Shown: positions 46,992 through 55,735 of the stretch, one piece after another
How the letters are laid out: each line of letters opens with the position of its first letter
Position numbering within the stretch: the stretch's first letter is position 1
Assembly (NCBI RefSeq): GCF_001614315.2
Contig: NZ_LVEG02000005.1
Location: forward strand, 62,001-126,000
Origin: Halofilum ochraceum
Lineage (GTDB): Bacteria > Pseudomonadota > Gammaproteobacteria > XJ16 > Halofilaceae
Length of the DNA: 64,000 nt
Direction of reading: 5' to 3'
Position numbers and translations under genes: made by a program
Notes under the pieces: generated by a model
Seen by the model: the letters and a program-made list of their open reading frames with translations, nothing else
What the model was told of the DNA's origin: nothing
Databases searched by the model: none

Positions 46992-48586
46992 GCCGCCACC
47001 TTCTTGCGCAGATCCGCGAGAATCTCCTGGGCCGCGTTATAACCGGGCGCGCCCATTACGCCGCCGCCTGGATGTGTGGAGGAGCCGCACATGTAGAAGC
47101 CGCCGAGCGGGCCGCGATACTGGGCGTACCCCGGTACCGGCCGGTTGAACAGGAGCTGATCCAGGGTGAGTTCGCCGTGGAAAATGTTGCCCTCGGTCAG
47201 TCCGACTTCCTGTTCCAGTTCGTGCGGGGTGCGGACCTCCAGATCAACGATCGAGTCGCGGAATCCGGGGGCGTGATCCTCGATCGTCGACAGAACCGTA
47301 TCGCCGAACGCATCGCGTTTTTCCGGAGTCCACTCCCCGTCGGCCAGTCTGGGCGGCACGTACTGCACGAACACGGTCATCATGTGTCCGTCCTCCGGGG
47401 CGACCGTCGGGTCGATCAGCGATGGGATGGAGATGTCGAGAAAAGGTTTGCGCGACCAGGTTCCGCTCTTCCAGTCGTCATACCCGCGTTCGAGGTACTC
47501 CATGTTCGGGGAGACGGTGATCGTCCCCTGGTTCAGTTCCGGGAGGTCGTTCGGGATCGCCTCGAAATTCGGCGCGCGGTCGAGCGCGATGTTCACTTTT
47601 CCGGAGGAGCCGCGGATCCGGTAACGCTCGATGTCCTCGCGGAAGCGCTGTGGCAGCTTGTCCTTTGGCATGAGCTTGAGCCAGGTCCGTTTGGGATCGA
47701 GGCTCGATATCACCGAACGCGCGTGGATCTCTTCTCCATTCGCCAGCGCCACACCGGTGACGTCGTCACCCGAAGTCAGGAACTCGACGATCTCCGCGTC
47801 GGTCCGGATCTCGCCGCCATGCTCACGGACGGCACCGGCCAGGGCCGCACTGATGGAGCCCATGCCGCCGCGCGCGTAACCCCATGCGCCGATGTTGCCG
47901 TCCACATCGCCCATGAAGTGGTGCAGCAGCACATAGGCGGTGCCGGGGCTATAAGGGCCCAGCGCGGTGCCGATGATCGCACTGCCGGCCATCGCACCCT
48001 TGAGCAGGTCCGATTCGAAGTAGCGGTCGAGGAACGCCGCGCTGCTGGCCGTCCACAGGCGCAGCGTGTCATACATCGCGTCTTCGCCCATGGCGGCGAA
48101 GCGCTTGCCCAGGCGGGCGAGATCGGCGATATCCCGCATCCGGCCGATGGTCGGGTCCGGGGGGCTCTCGAGCAGCATCGGCCGGATGAAACGGCACTGA
48201 CGCAGGATGTCGGCGGCGAAGATGTCGTAGGCCTCGGCGTCGCGCGGGGAATGGCGGGCCACCTCGCGGCGCGTGCGATCGTGATCGGAGAACATGCCCA
48301 GATAGTCGCCGTTGTTGCCGAGATTGACGGCGCCCTCGAAGGGCAGGATCTGCAGACCATGTTTCGCCAGCTGGAGGTCGCGGATGATCTCGGGCCGGAA
48401 CAGGCTGCAGACATACGAGCATGAGGTGAAGGTATACCCGTTTCCGCGCTCATCACTGTATGCGGCGCCACCGATCTGCGAGCGGCGCTCGAGGACCAGC
48501 ACTTTCAATCCTGCCCGGGCGAGATAGGCGGCGGTTACGAGGCCGTTGTGGCCGGCCCCTGCGATGATTGCGTCATAACGGCTCAT
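46988..48586 (-). CDS. PYROXD2-like NAD(P)/FAD-dependent oxidoreductase (copy A)
   Basis: A 532-residue paralogue of the next gene. The Rossmann motif is AGAGHNGLVTAAYLARAGLK, followed by VLVLER. The C-terminal FAD block is RPVPGYAQYRGP and GFYMCGSSTHPGGGVMG. First gene of a three-gene operon (two flavoproteins and a GcvT-like protein) joined by 4-base overlaps. It is divergent from a BetI-like TetR gene, with a TTGATTGA palindrome in the 171-base gap. Two non-identical copies suggest a heteromer or two successive oxidations. Confidence 0.85.
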   Translation of the reverse strand: MSRYDAIIAGAGHNGLVTAAYLARAGLKVLVLERRSQIGGAAYSDERGNGYTFTSCSYVCSLFRPEIIRDLQLAKHGLQILPFEGAVNLGNNGDYLGMFSDHDRTRREVARHSPRDAEAYDIFAADILRQCRFIRPMLLESPPDPTIGRMRDIADLARLGKRFAAMGEDAMYDTLRLWTASSAAFLDRYFESDLLKGAMAGSAIIGTALGPYSPGTAYVLLHHFMGDVDGNIGAWGYARGGMGSISAALAGAVREHGGEIRTDAEIVEFLTSGDDVTGVALANGEEIHARSVISSLDPKRTWLKLMPKDKLPQRFREDIERYRIRGSSGKVNIALDRAPNFEAIPNDLPELNQGTITVSPNMEYLERGYDDWKSGTWSRKPFLDISIPSLIDPTVAPEDGHMMTVFVQYVPPRLADGEWTPEKRDAFGDTVLSTIEDHAPGFRDSIVDLEVRTPHELEQEVGLTEGNIFHGELTLDQLLFNRPVPGYAQYRGPLGGFYMCGSSTHPGGGVMGAPGYNAAQEILADLRKKVAA

Positions 48587-48650
48587 AAGGTCGATTCCGG
48601 ACTGCGATTGGCCGGATTCTGGCGAAGGGGAATCCCGCTGTCCAGTCCAA

Positions 48651-48672
48651 ATTGATTGACTTATCGATCAAT
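48651..48672. promoter_or_regulatory. Probable TetR/BetI-type operator
   Basis: TTGATTGA (48652-48659), a 4-base centre and TCGATCAA (48664-48671) form an inverted repeat with one mismatch, extended by flanking AA and TT. It lies in the divergent region between the flavoprotein operon and the BetI-like gene, so it fits autoregulation. The same half-site occurs at 60571. Confidence 0.6.
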
Positions 48673-48757
48673 TCCCGGCATTTTGAATGACGTAGGCTAT
48701 TGTGTGGACAGGAAAATCGATCTATTCTTGGCCGACCAAAAATCCCGGGAGAACAGG

Positions 48758-49396
48758 GTGGCAAACGCCGAAAAAGCGGTCTCCGCTGACCGCAGGGACG
48801 TGCGCAGGCAACAGCTGATCGAGGCGACCATCAGCGTCATCGGCCGCAAGGGGTATGCCGGCACACGTCTCGCCGATGTCGCGAGCCAGGCGAAGGTGAG
48901 CTATGGGGTCGTCGGTTTCTATTTCCGCACCAAGGAGGATCTGCTGCTGGCGACACTCCAGTGGCTGGCGGACGAGTACACCAACGTGTGGCGCGAGGCG
49001 GTCGAAAAGGCGGGACCCTCGCCAGTGGCACGTCTGCGCGCGATCATCGATGCCGACTTTTCCCCGCGGATCGCCAGCGAAAAGAAGATCGCGGTCTGGT
49101 ATGCGTTCTGGGCCGAAGGCCGAACGCGCCCCAAGTACCGCAATCTGTGTGCGCAGCTGTACAACGATTACCACTGGCAGGTGCGCACGATCATCGAGGA
49201 GATCATCGAACAGGGCGGTCACGAGGACGTCGACGCGCACCAGGTGACCGTCGCTCTCAACGCGATGACGGATGGGATGTGGCTCGACCTGCAGATTCAG
49301 CCGCGCGATTTTGATCGCGAGGAGGCCAAGAAGGCGATCGAGATGTTTCTGGGCAAGGTGTTCCCGGCCGAGTTTGGTGATCGGGAAGGATCATAG
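48758..49396 (+). CDS. TetR/AcrR family regulator, BetI-like
   Basis: A 212-residue regulator from GTG 48758, chosen because GGGAGAAC precedes it and the family normally begins shortly before the helix-turn-helix. The DNA-binding part is RRQQLIEATISVIGRKGYAGT, then LADVASQAKVSYGVVGFYFRTKEDLL. The ligand domain resembles BetI at KIAVWYAFWAEG and NAMTDGMWLDLQI. BetI senses choline; the ligand here is unknown. A palindrome of TTGATTGA half-sites lies upstream, and related ones lie before the transporter and Rieske genes. Confidence 0.87.
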   Translation: MANAEKAVSADRRDVRRQQLIEATISVIGRKGYAGTRLADVASQAKVSYGVVGFYFRTKEDLLLATLQWLADEYTNVWREAVEKAGPSPVARLRAIIDADFSPRIASEKKIAVWYAFWAEGRTRPKYRNLCAQLYNDYHWQVRTIIEEIIEQGGHEDVDAHQVTVALNAMTDGMWLDLQIQPRDFDREEAKKAIEMFLGKVFPAEFGDREGS

Positions 49397-49406
49397 CCGG
49401 TATGCA

Positions 49407-49492
49407 GCGATCGCGACTAAGCTCGCTCCCCAATAGCTGCCACACCGGGATCGATAGTCGAATGCTGCAGGAACGAGCTTGCTCGCGATCGC
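49407..49492. repeat. Pair of inverted REP-like repeats
   Basis: GCGATCGCGACTAAGCTCGC (from 49407) and the reverse-complement-like GGAACGAGCTTGCTCGCGAT (from 49470) agree at about 20 of 23 positions. Each copy is itself partly palindromic. The layout, two inverted short GC-rich copies in an intergenic gap, is that of REP doublets (REPIN/BIME). It separates the regulator and the aldehyde dehydrogenase gene. Confidence 0.72.
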
Positions 49493-49580
49493 TCTACGGC
49501 GGTACGCGCCGGAGACCGGTCGCCGGCGCCTTTTAAACGCTCGGCAACGAATTTTCTTCCGGAATGTTACGGAGACCCGA

Positions 49581-51101
49581 ATGAACCTGACTGACGCGCG
49601 CTCACTGAGCGCAAAAGACTGGCATGCCCGCGCCGAAGCACTGGTACCGGAAGGCCGCCATTTCATCGACGGCGTGTTCGTGGATTCCAGTGATGGACGA
49701 ACCTTCGACGACGTGAATCCGGCGACCGGCGCACTCGTCGCCAGGGTCGCGCGCGGCGGCCAGGCGGATGTCGATCGCGCCGTCGCCTCAGGGCTCGAGC
49801 ACTTCCGCTCGGGCGTGTGGTCGCGTATGGCGCCGCGCGAGCGCATGAACATCCTGTACCGCTACGCCGAACTGCTCGAGGCGCATGCCGCGGAGTTCGC
49901 GCTGCTCGATGTGCTCGACATGGGCAAGCCGGTCCAGGACATGCTGTCAGCGGATATTCCCGCGAGCGTCGAGTGCTTCCAGTACTTCGGCGAGGCGATC
50001 GACAAGATCGAAGGCACGGTCACCAATACCGCCGACGATGCCCTGCATTACATCCTGCGTCAGCCGCTCGGTGTGGTCGGCTGTATCGTTCCGTGGAATT
50101 ACCCGCTGATGATGGCCGCGTGGAAGGTCGCGCCCGCGCTCGCCGCCGGCAACAGCGTGGTCCTGAAACCGGCCGAGCAGTCGCCGCTGAGCTGCGGCCT
50201 GCTGGCTCGTCTGTTCATTGAAGCCGGCGGCCCGCCGGGCGTGTTCAACGTCGTTCAGGGATACGGCGAAGAGGCTGGTGCGCCGCTGGCGCTGCACAAC
50301 GATGTCGCCAAGATCGGCTTCACCGGATCGGTCGAGATCGGCAAACAGATGCTGATCTACGCCGGCCAGTCGAACATGAAGCGGGTCACGACCGAGTGCG
50401 GCGGGAAAACGCCCCAGATCATCATGGGCGATGTCGAGGACATCGACCGGGCGGTCCAGTATGCGGTCAACGGTATTTTCGGCAATCAGGGCGAGGTCTG
50501 TAACGCGGGCTCGCGCCTGCTGGTGGACCGGCGCATCGCCGAGGACTTTTCGCAGCGCTTCACGGCGCTCGCGCAGACCGCGTTCGTGGCGGGGGATCCG
50601 CTCGACCCGGCAACCACGCTGGGTGCGATGGTCAACACCGAACAGCAGAAGCGGGTGCTCGAATATATCGACATTGGCCGCGGCGAGGGTGCGGAGGTCG
50701 CCATGGGCGGCGGCGTCCCCTCGGGCTGGGATCATGGGGCCTATGTCGAGCCCACCCTGTTCACCGGGGTGAACAATGACATGCGCATCGCCCGTGAGGA
50801 GATCTTCGGCCCGGTCGGCGCGGTCATCCCGTTCGATACGCCGGAGGAGGCGGTACAGATCGCCAATGACTCGATCTACGGGCTCGCGGCGGGTATCTGG
50901 ACGGGCAACGTCGGCACCGCGCATCGCCTCGCCCGAGATATCGAGGCCGGCGTGATCTGGGTCAACTGCTTCGATCATGGCGATATGACGCAGCCCTGGG
51001 GTGGGTACAAGCAGTCCGGCAACGGCCGTGACAAATGCTTCGAGAGCATTGTCGCCCACACCCAGAGCAAGTCCGTCTGGGTCGATATCGCTCAGTACTG
51101 A
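49581..51101 (+). CDS. Aldehyde dehydrogenase, PuuC/aminoaldehyde type
   Basis: A 506-residue NAD(P)+-dependent aldehyde dehydrogenase. The catalytic Glu is in VTTECGGKTPQII and the catalytic Cys in GNQGEVCNAGSRLLV; the NAD-binding turn is GFTGSVEIGK. It is closest in pattern to PuuC/KauB-type enzymes for aminoaldehydes; 4-trimethylaminobutyraldehyde is a plausible substrate next to gamma-butyrobetaine genes. ATG 49581 has GGAG 7 bases upstream, and an in-frame extension to 49479 runs through the REP copy, so it is rejected. It is followed by the kinase/phospho-lyase fusion. Confidence 0.9.
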   Translation: MNLTDARSLSAKDWHARAEALVPEGRHFIDGVFVDSSDGRTFDDVNPATGALVARVARGGQADVDRAVASGLEHFRSGVWSRMAPRERMNILYRYAELLEAHAAEFALLDVLDMGKPVQDMLSADIPASVECFQYFGEAIDKIEGTVTNTADDALHYILRQPLGVVGCIVPWNYPLMMAAWKVAPALAAGNSVVLKPAEQSPLSCGLLARLFIEAGGPPGVFNVVQGYGEEAGAPLALHNDVAKIGFTGSVEIGKQMLIYAGQSNMKRVTTECGGKTPQIIMGDVEDIDRAVQYAVNGIFGNQGEVCNAGSRLLVDRRIAEDFSQRFTALAQTAFVAGDPLDPATTLGAMVNTEQQKRVLEYIDIGRGEGAEVAMGGGVPSGWDHGAYVEPTLFTGVNNDMRIAREEIFGPVGAVIPFDTPEEAVQIANDSIYGLAAGIWTGNVGTAHRLARDIEAGVIWVNCFDHGDMTQPWGGYKQSGNGRDKCFESIVAHTQSKSVWVDIAQY

Positions 51102-51111
51102 GCGGGTTCCG

Positions 51112-51136
51112 CCCCGGTGCCGCAACGGCGCCGGGG
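51112..51136. other. Strong hairpin between the aldehyde dehydrogenase and fusion genes
   Basis: CCCCGGTGCCG (51112-51122), loop CAA and CGGCGCCGGGG (51126-51136) form an 11-bp stem with one T-G pair. No T run follows, so it is not an intrinsic terminator; it may be a stability or processing element within the message. It would bury the GTG at 51117, favouring the ATG at 51153 as start of the next gene. Confidence 0.55.
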
Positions 51137-51152
51137 TGATCGGCTGCAGGCA

Positions 51153-53498
51153 ATGAAATCGGACAATGGTCCCCTGTTCGTGCATTCCGCACGGCCGAAT
51201 CTGCCGGTCGAGCGGGTTGCCGCGATCCTGCAGGCCGAGTGGGGGATCAGCGGCGAGCTGGCCGATGTCGGCGGCGATCGGGACCAGAACCTGGTGGTCA
51301 CGACGCCAGCGGGCACGAGCTGGCTCGTCAAGATCGGTCAGCCCGGTGAAGTACATGGCGTGCTGGACATGCAGCTCGCCGCGTTGCGCCATGCCGCGCA
51401 TCAGGACCCCGGCCTCGGCATCCCGCCCGTAATCCCCAAATGTGACGGCGAATACCTCCATGCGCTGCCAGCGGACGGTGGCGGGGCCGGGTGGTTGCGG
51501 GTATTCGGCTATGTCGCCGGGAAACCGATCGGTACCCGACCGCGCCCGGCGGCACTCCTGCGCGGCGTCGGTGGAACCATGGCGCGTCTGGACCGGGCGC
51601 TGGCCGGTTTCTTCCATCCATACGCCGGGCACGACCTGCTTTGGGATGTCCGTCAGATCCCGGCTCTGCGCCCCTGCGCGCTCGATATCGACGACGCGCG
51701 ACAGCGCGATCGGATTCTGCAGATATTCGACGAATTCACGGAGCACGTTCTCCCGCGGCTCGGCGGATTGCGCTCTCAGGTCATTCACGGCGACGCGACC
51801 GCCGAAAACGTCCTGGTGGCCGACGATCGGTCCGCCATAGCCGGCATCATCGATTTCGGTGATGTCATGCACGGACCGCTCGTGCAGGAGCTGGCCGTAG
51901 CCATGGCGGACACGACATCCGGCCTCGACACGCCGTGGCAAGGGGCGTCTCACGTCGCCGCGGGTTTCGATGAACGGTTGCCGCTTGAAGACGAAGAGCT
52001 CGCGCTGTTGTGGGACCTCGCGCGGGCACGTCTCGCCCTGACGGTTTCGGTTCTCGCCTCGCGCACCGTGCACCGCGCCGAAGGAGCGGGGTCGATGGAA
52101 TCCGACATGACCGCCTACCAGGACCAGCTCAAAGCGTTCGATGCAGTCGGGCATAACCGGGCATTCCGGGATCTGCGGCGCACGCTGCGGTTGCCCGAGC
52201 CAATGGCCGTCACTGGGTCGGGTACGGACACCGAGACCGACCGGCTCGTCGCGCGGCGCGAGGAGCGGCTGATGCCGGGCCTTGCGCTGTTCTATCCCGA
52301 GGCGCCGCTCCACGCCGTGCGCGGGGAGGGCATGTGGTTGTTCGACGCAGATGGCACGCCGCACCTCGACTGCTACAACAACGTGCCCCATGTCGGCCAC
52401 TGCCATCCGCATGTCGGCAATGCGGTCGCGCGGCAGACCCGGACCCTGAACACCAATACGCGCTACCTGTACGACAGCGTCCTCGAATACGCCGACCGCC
52501 TGGCCGAACGCTTCCCCGGAGAACTCGGCAGCGTCATGTTCGTCAACTCGGGCAGCGAGGCGAACGATCTCGCCTGGCGGATGGCGCGGGCATGGAGCGG
52601 GCAGGGCGGCGCGCTGGTCACAGCCGGTGCCTACCATGGCGTCACGGAGGCCATCGCGGCGCTCTCTCCTTATGAAGCGGGAAACGGCGCCCCCCACCCC
52701 CACGTCGCTTGGATTTCGCCGCCGGGCGGCGCTGCGCAGGCGTCGTCGAGGGGGGATGGCGGTTATGCCGTCGACATCGATCGCGCGATCGATCGACTCG
52801 CGGCGTCCGGTTACGGGGTCGCGGCGACCATGATCGATCCCACGCTCGCCTCGGATGGCATCCTCGACGCACCGGCCGGTTGGTTGAATACGGTCTTTGC
52901 ACGCGTGCGCGGGGCGGGTGGTCTGTGCATCGCCGATGAAGTGCAGGCCGGATTCGGTCGTCTTGGGACGGCATGGGGATTCGAGGCCCATGGCGCCGTA
53001 CCGGACATCGTCACGCTGGGGAAACCGGCGGCCAACGGTTATCCGTTGGGTGCGGTCGTCACGACGCCGGCGATCATGAGGGTCTTCGCCGAGCGGACGG
53101 ATTTCTTTTCCACCTTCGGCGGCAATCCCGTCGCCTGCAACGCCGGCCTGGCGGTGCTTGACGTGCTGGATCGAGAGGGGCTGTGGGCCGCGGCGGCAGA
53201 GGTCGGCGGCTACCTTCGGGATCGGCTGGCCGCGCTCGGGACCCGGCACGAGACCATCGGCGAGGTGCGCGGGCGAGGCCTCTTCCTCGGGGTGGAACTC
53301 GTGACCGATCGCGACAGCCGGCAGCCGGCGCCGAAGGCGACCGCCCGGGTCGCCCTGGCGATGCGGCGGGCGGGGGTTCTCGTCGGCGTCGAGGGCCCGC
53401 ACGCGAACGTCCTCAAGATCCGTCCGCCGATCGTGTGCAAACACACGCATGCCGATCTGCTTGTGGATGCGCTTGATCGGGCGCTGGAATCGGGCTGA
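51153..53498 (+). CDS. Fusion of APH/hydroxylysine-kinase-like kinase and class III PLP enzyme (phospho-lyase type)
   Basis: A 781-residue two-domain protein. Residues 1-340 are an aminoglycoside-phosphotransferase-fold kinase with the catalytic loop HGDATAENVLV and metal motif IIDFGD. Residues 365-781 are a class III aminotransferase fold: NSGSEANDLAWRMARAW, the PLP Asp in CIADEVQAGFGRLG, the Lys in VTLGKPAANGYPLG, and STFGGNPVACNAGLAVL. In animals a separate kinase and a PLP phospho-lyase degrade 5-hydroxylysine (or phosphoethanolamine) by phosphorylation and elimination to an aldehyde and ammonia; this fusion would do both steps. The aldehyde dehydrogenase just upstream could take the aldehyde. 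The substrate is unknown. Confidence 0.83.
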   Translation: MKSDNGPLFVHSARPNLPVERVAAILQAEWGISGELADVGGDRDQNLVVTTPAGTSWLVKIGQPGEVHGVLDMQLAALRHAAHQDPGLGIPPVIPKCDGEYLHALPADGGGAGWLRVFGYVAGKPIGTRPRPAALLRGVGGTMARLDRALAGFFHPYAGHDLLWDVRQIPALRPCALDIDDARQRDRILQIFDEFTEHVLPRLGGLRSQVIHGDATAENVLVADDRSAIAGIIDFGDVMHGPLVQELAVAMADTTSGLDTPWQGASHVAAGFDERLPLEDEELALLWDLARARLALTVSVLASRTVHRAEGAGSMESDMTAYQDQLKAFDAVGHNRAFRDLRRTLRLPEPMAVTGSGTDTETDRLVARREERLMPGLALFYPEAPLHAVRGEGMWLFDADGTPHLDCYNNVPHVGHCHPHVGNAVARQTRTLNTNTRYLYDSVLEYADRLAERFPGELGSVMFVNSGSEANDLAWRMARAWSGQGGALVTAGAYHGVTEAIAALSPYEAGNGAPHPHVAWISPPGGAAQASSRGDGGYAVDIDRAIDRLAASGYGVAATMIDPTLASDGILDAPAGWLNTVFARVRGAGGLCIADEVQAGFGRLGTAWGFEAHGAVPDIVTLGKPAANGYPLGAVVTTPAIMRVFAERTDFFSTFGGNPVACNAGLAVLDVLDREGLWAAAAEVGGYLRDRLAALGTRHETIGEVRGRGLFLGVELVTDRDSRQPAPKATARVALAMRRAGVLVGVEGPHANVLKIRPPIVCKHTHADLLVDALDRALESG

Positions 53499-53533
53499 AC
53501 TCCGGGCCCGCGCCAGGCGGTTATTCCCTGCGA

Positions 53534-55579
53534 TCAGGCGCCCTGCGCTTCGCGCCGGACCGCTGGTACAGAAGCCAGGCCAAGTTCGCGCCCGATGCGA
53601 TGCCCGGCATGGATGGCCGTGGCTATGATCCCGGGCGCCTCGCAGTCCCCGGCCCGGATGAGCGTCTCGGTGCCCGCCCGTTCCAGTTCTTCCGCACGTG
53701 CGCGCAGGTTGTGGTACAGGATGTCGCTCGGTTCGCGCGAAGTCACCGGCACGACCGAACGCGCCGTGATCCGCTGCTCGTCGCCCGTTACCTCACAGAC
53801 AGCGATCACGGCCTCGCCGTCAAATCCCGCCACTCGGTGGCCGGTTACGATCGTGACGCCGAGCTGCAGCAGGGTGCGGTGGGTCTGTTCCTGCTCGAGC
53901 GTATGCTCAAGCCAGGGAGCGGGCCGGCTCGCGGGCGTGACATATGTGACCGCCAGCCCTTCGGTCGCCAGCTTCTGCGCGAGCACGGATGCCATGTAGT
54001 AGTGGTCGTCGTCGAAGATGAGGACCGGCCCCGTGGGCAAGTCGCCATCCATCACCGCATCCGGGGTGCTCACGCCTGGATGCTCGAATCCCGGTACCGG
54101 GAGCGGGTGCACACGGCCCGTACCGTCAGCGCGCCAGGCCGATCCGGTCGCGACGAGCACGTGCCGGGCGCCGAACTCGAGGACGTCGTCCGGCCTCATC
54201 CGGCTGTCGAGATAGAGGTCGATGTTGGTCATGGCGCGGATCTGGTTCACTCGGTAGTCGCGGACCCGTGCCCACTCCGCGAGCCCGGGGAGCCGACTCT
54301 CGCGCGTGACGCGCCCACCGGCCTCGCGGGTGGCCTCGGCAATGGTGACGGCGAAGCCCCGCAGGCCGAGGATGCGCGCGGCCTCCAGCCCGGCGGGTCC
54401 GGCGCCCACGATCAGGACCGTGTCGCCGTCATTGTCCCGCTCGACGCGTTCCGGGTGCCAACCGCGGCGCCATTCCTCGCCCATGGTCGGGTTCTGGGTG
54501 CACCGGATCGGAACGGAGCGTTCGTCGCTCGCATAGCAGATATTGCAGCCAATGCACTCGCGGATGTCGTCGGAGCGCCCGGTGCGGATCTTTGCCGGCA
54601 GGAAGGGGTCTGCGATGGAGGGGCGGGCGGCACCAATCAGGTCCTGGGCGCCGCGGCGGATGGGACCGACCATCGCGTCCGGGGAGGTGAAGCGGCCGAC
54701 GGTGACGACGGGTTTGCCGGTGATTTCCCGCACCTGTGCCGCGTGTCCCTCGAGCGTGCCGGGAGGGGTGAACATGGAAGAGCCCATTTCGTGCGCGTAA
54801 TCGCCGATCGTCACGTCCCAGAGGTCAGGCAGGTGCGCAAGCATCCGTATCGCATCCATCGCCTCATCGGCGCCCATGTGGACCTCGCCGTGGCCGTCGG
54901 CCGAGAACCGGATGGCCACCGCCATCTGGTTGCCGGCCTCCTCACGCGCGTCCTCGAGCAACTCCCGCACCAAACGCACCCGGTTCTCGAGTGAACCGCC
55001 GTACTCGTCACTCCGCTGGTTGTGGGCACGCGACATCATCTGGGTCAGCAGGTAGCCGTGGCACGGGTACACGTAGACGATGTCGAACCCGGATTCTCTC
55101 GCGCGGCGCACGGCGAGACGGTGCTGTCGGCGGAATGCCCGGATGTCGTCGAGGTCCATCGCGCGCGACTGGACCGGGTCGAGAACGGCGGGCATGGACC
55201 GGACTGCGGGTGAAGGCACTCGGGTCAGCAGATTGGGTGTTCCTATGCCACCCGCCCAGAGCTCGACGCCGGCGAGGCTGCCGTGAGCGTGCACGGCGTC
55301 GGTGATCAGCCGCATGCGGCCTATGTCATCGCTATCCCAGAGAGCCGCCGTGTTGTGCGGTGATTCATCCGAGGACGGATCGATGGAGCAGTATTCCGTG
55401 CACACGATTCCCCAACCGCCGGCAGCCTTCATCCCCCGCATGGCGGCAAGGGATCGGGGATACCGGTAGCCCATGCCCGTGCAGTGAGGGACCTGGTAAA
55501 AGCGGTTGGGCGCGGTTACGGGTCCGATCTGGACCGGTTCGAAGAGGATGTCGTGGCGTGGATCAGGGCCATCCGCCAT
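53534..55579 (-). CDS. Trimethylamine-dehydrogenase-like flavoprotein (FMN, [4Fe-4S])
   Basis: A 681-residue protein collinear with trimethylamine dehydrogenase. The N-terminal barrel has NRFYQVPHCTGMG, with the Cys that forms 6-S-cysteinyl-FMN, and TEYCSID, matching Tyr60 of the cation bowl. The iron-sulfur Cys set is ECIGCNICYASDERSVPIRC. The C-terminal half has VLIVGAGPAGLEAARIL. The two Trp residues that complete the bowl in the known enzyme are not at the corresponding places, so the substrate is probably another N-methyl amine such as dimethylglycine. GAGGGAG lies 10 bases before ATG 55579. It follows a PotA-type gene. Confidence 0.87.
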   Translation of the reverse strand: MADGPDPRHDILFEPVQIGPVTAPNRFYQVPHCTGMGYRYPRSLAAMRGMKAAGGWGIVCTEYCSIDPSSDESPHNTAALWDSDDIGRMRLITDAVHAHGSLAGVELWAGGIGTPNLLTRVPSPAVRSMPAVLDPVQSRAMDLDDIRAFRRQHRLAVRRARESGFDIVYVYPCHGYLLTQMMSRAHNQRSDEYGGSLENRVRLVRELLEDAREEAGNQMAVAIRFSADGHGEVHMGADEAMDAIRMLAHLPDLWDVTIGDYAHEMGSSMFTPPGTLEGHAAQVREITGKPVVTVGRFTSPDAMVGPIRRGAQDLIGAARPSIADPFLPAKIRTGRSDDIRECIGCNICYASDERSVPIRCTQNPTMGEEWRRGWHPERVERDNDGDTVLIVGAGPAGLEAARILGLRGFAVTIAEATREAGGRVTRESRLPGLAEWARVRDYRVNQIRAMTNIDLYLDSRMRPDDVLEFGARHVLVATGSAWRADGTGRVHPLPVPGFEHPGVSTPDAVMDGDLPTGPVLIFDDDHYYMASVLAQKLATEGLAVTYVTPASRPAPWLEHTLEQEQTHRTLLQLGVTIVTGHRVAGFDGEAVIAVCEVTGDEQRITARSVVPVTSREPSDILYHNLRARAEELERAGTETLIRAGDCEAPGIIATAIHAGHRIGRELGLASVPAVRREAQGA

Positions 55580-55707
55580 GGCGGGGCACTCCCTCGTGAC
55601 AGACGAGCAGGGCGTTGATCCCGCACGCCCATCCACCGCGCGTCATGGCACACGGCGAAGTGGTCCGCGCGGGCGGAATGGAACGGCTTTTCAGCGCCAC
55701 CCGGGTG

Positions 55708-55727
55708 CAGGGCGGGGGCGCGCCCTG
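55708..55727. other. Hairpin in the gap between the ABC ATPase and TMADH-like genes
   Basis: CAGGGCG (55708-55714), loop GGGGCG and CGCCCTG (55721-55727) form a 7-bp stem in the 156-base gap. There is no T run on either side. It may lower or stabilise expression of the last gene of the minus-strand run. Confidence 0.35.
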
Positions 55728-55735
55728 GTGGTGTT

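Noticed and set aside
46988-48586. Carotenoid desaturase or isomerase
   Set aside because: The superfamily includes them, but no phytoene synthase or other carotenoid gene is near, and two copies with GcvT point elsewhere.
48656-48757. N-terminal extension of the BetI-like regulator
   Set aside because: It overlaps the proposed operator, and the GTG at 48758 has a good ribosome binding site at the usual distance before the helix-turn-helix.
51112-51136. Hairpin as a terminator between aldehyde dehydrogenase and the fusion gene
   Set aside because: The stem is strong but no T tract follows on either strand; the two genes are co-directional and close.
49947-53450. 1167-codon frame antisense to the aldehyde dehydrogenase and fusion genes
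   Set aside because: It spans two unrelated sense genes with catalytic motifs; the product shows no domain.
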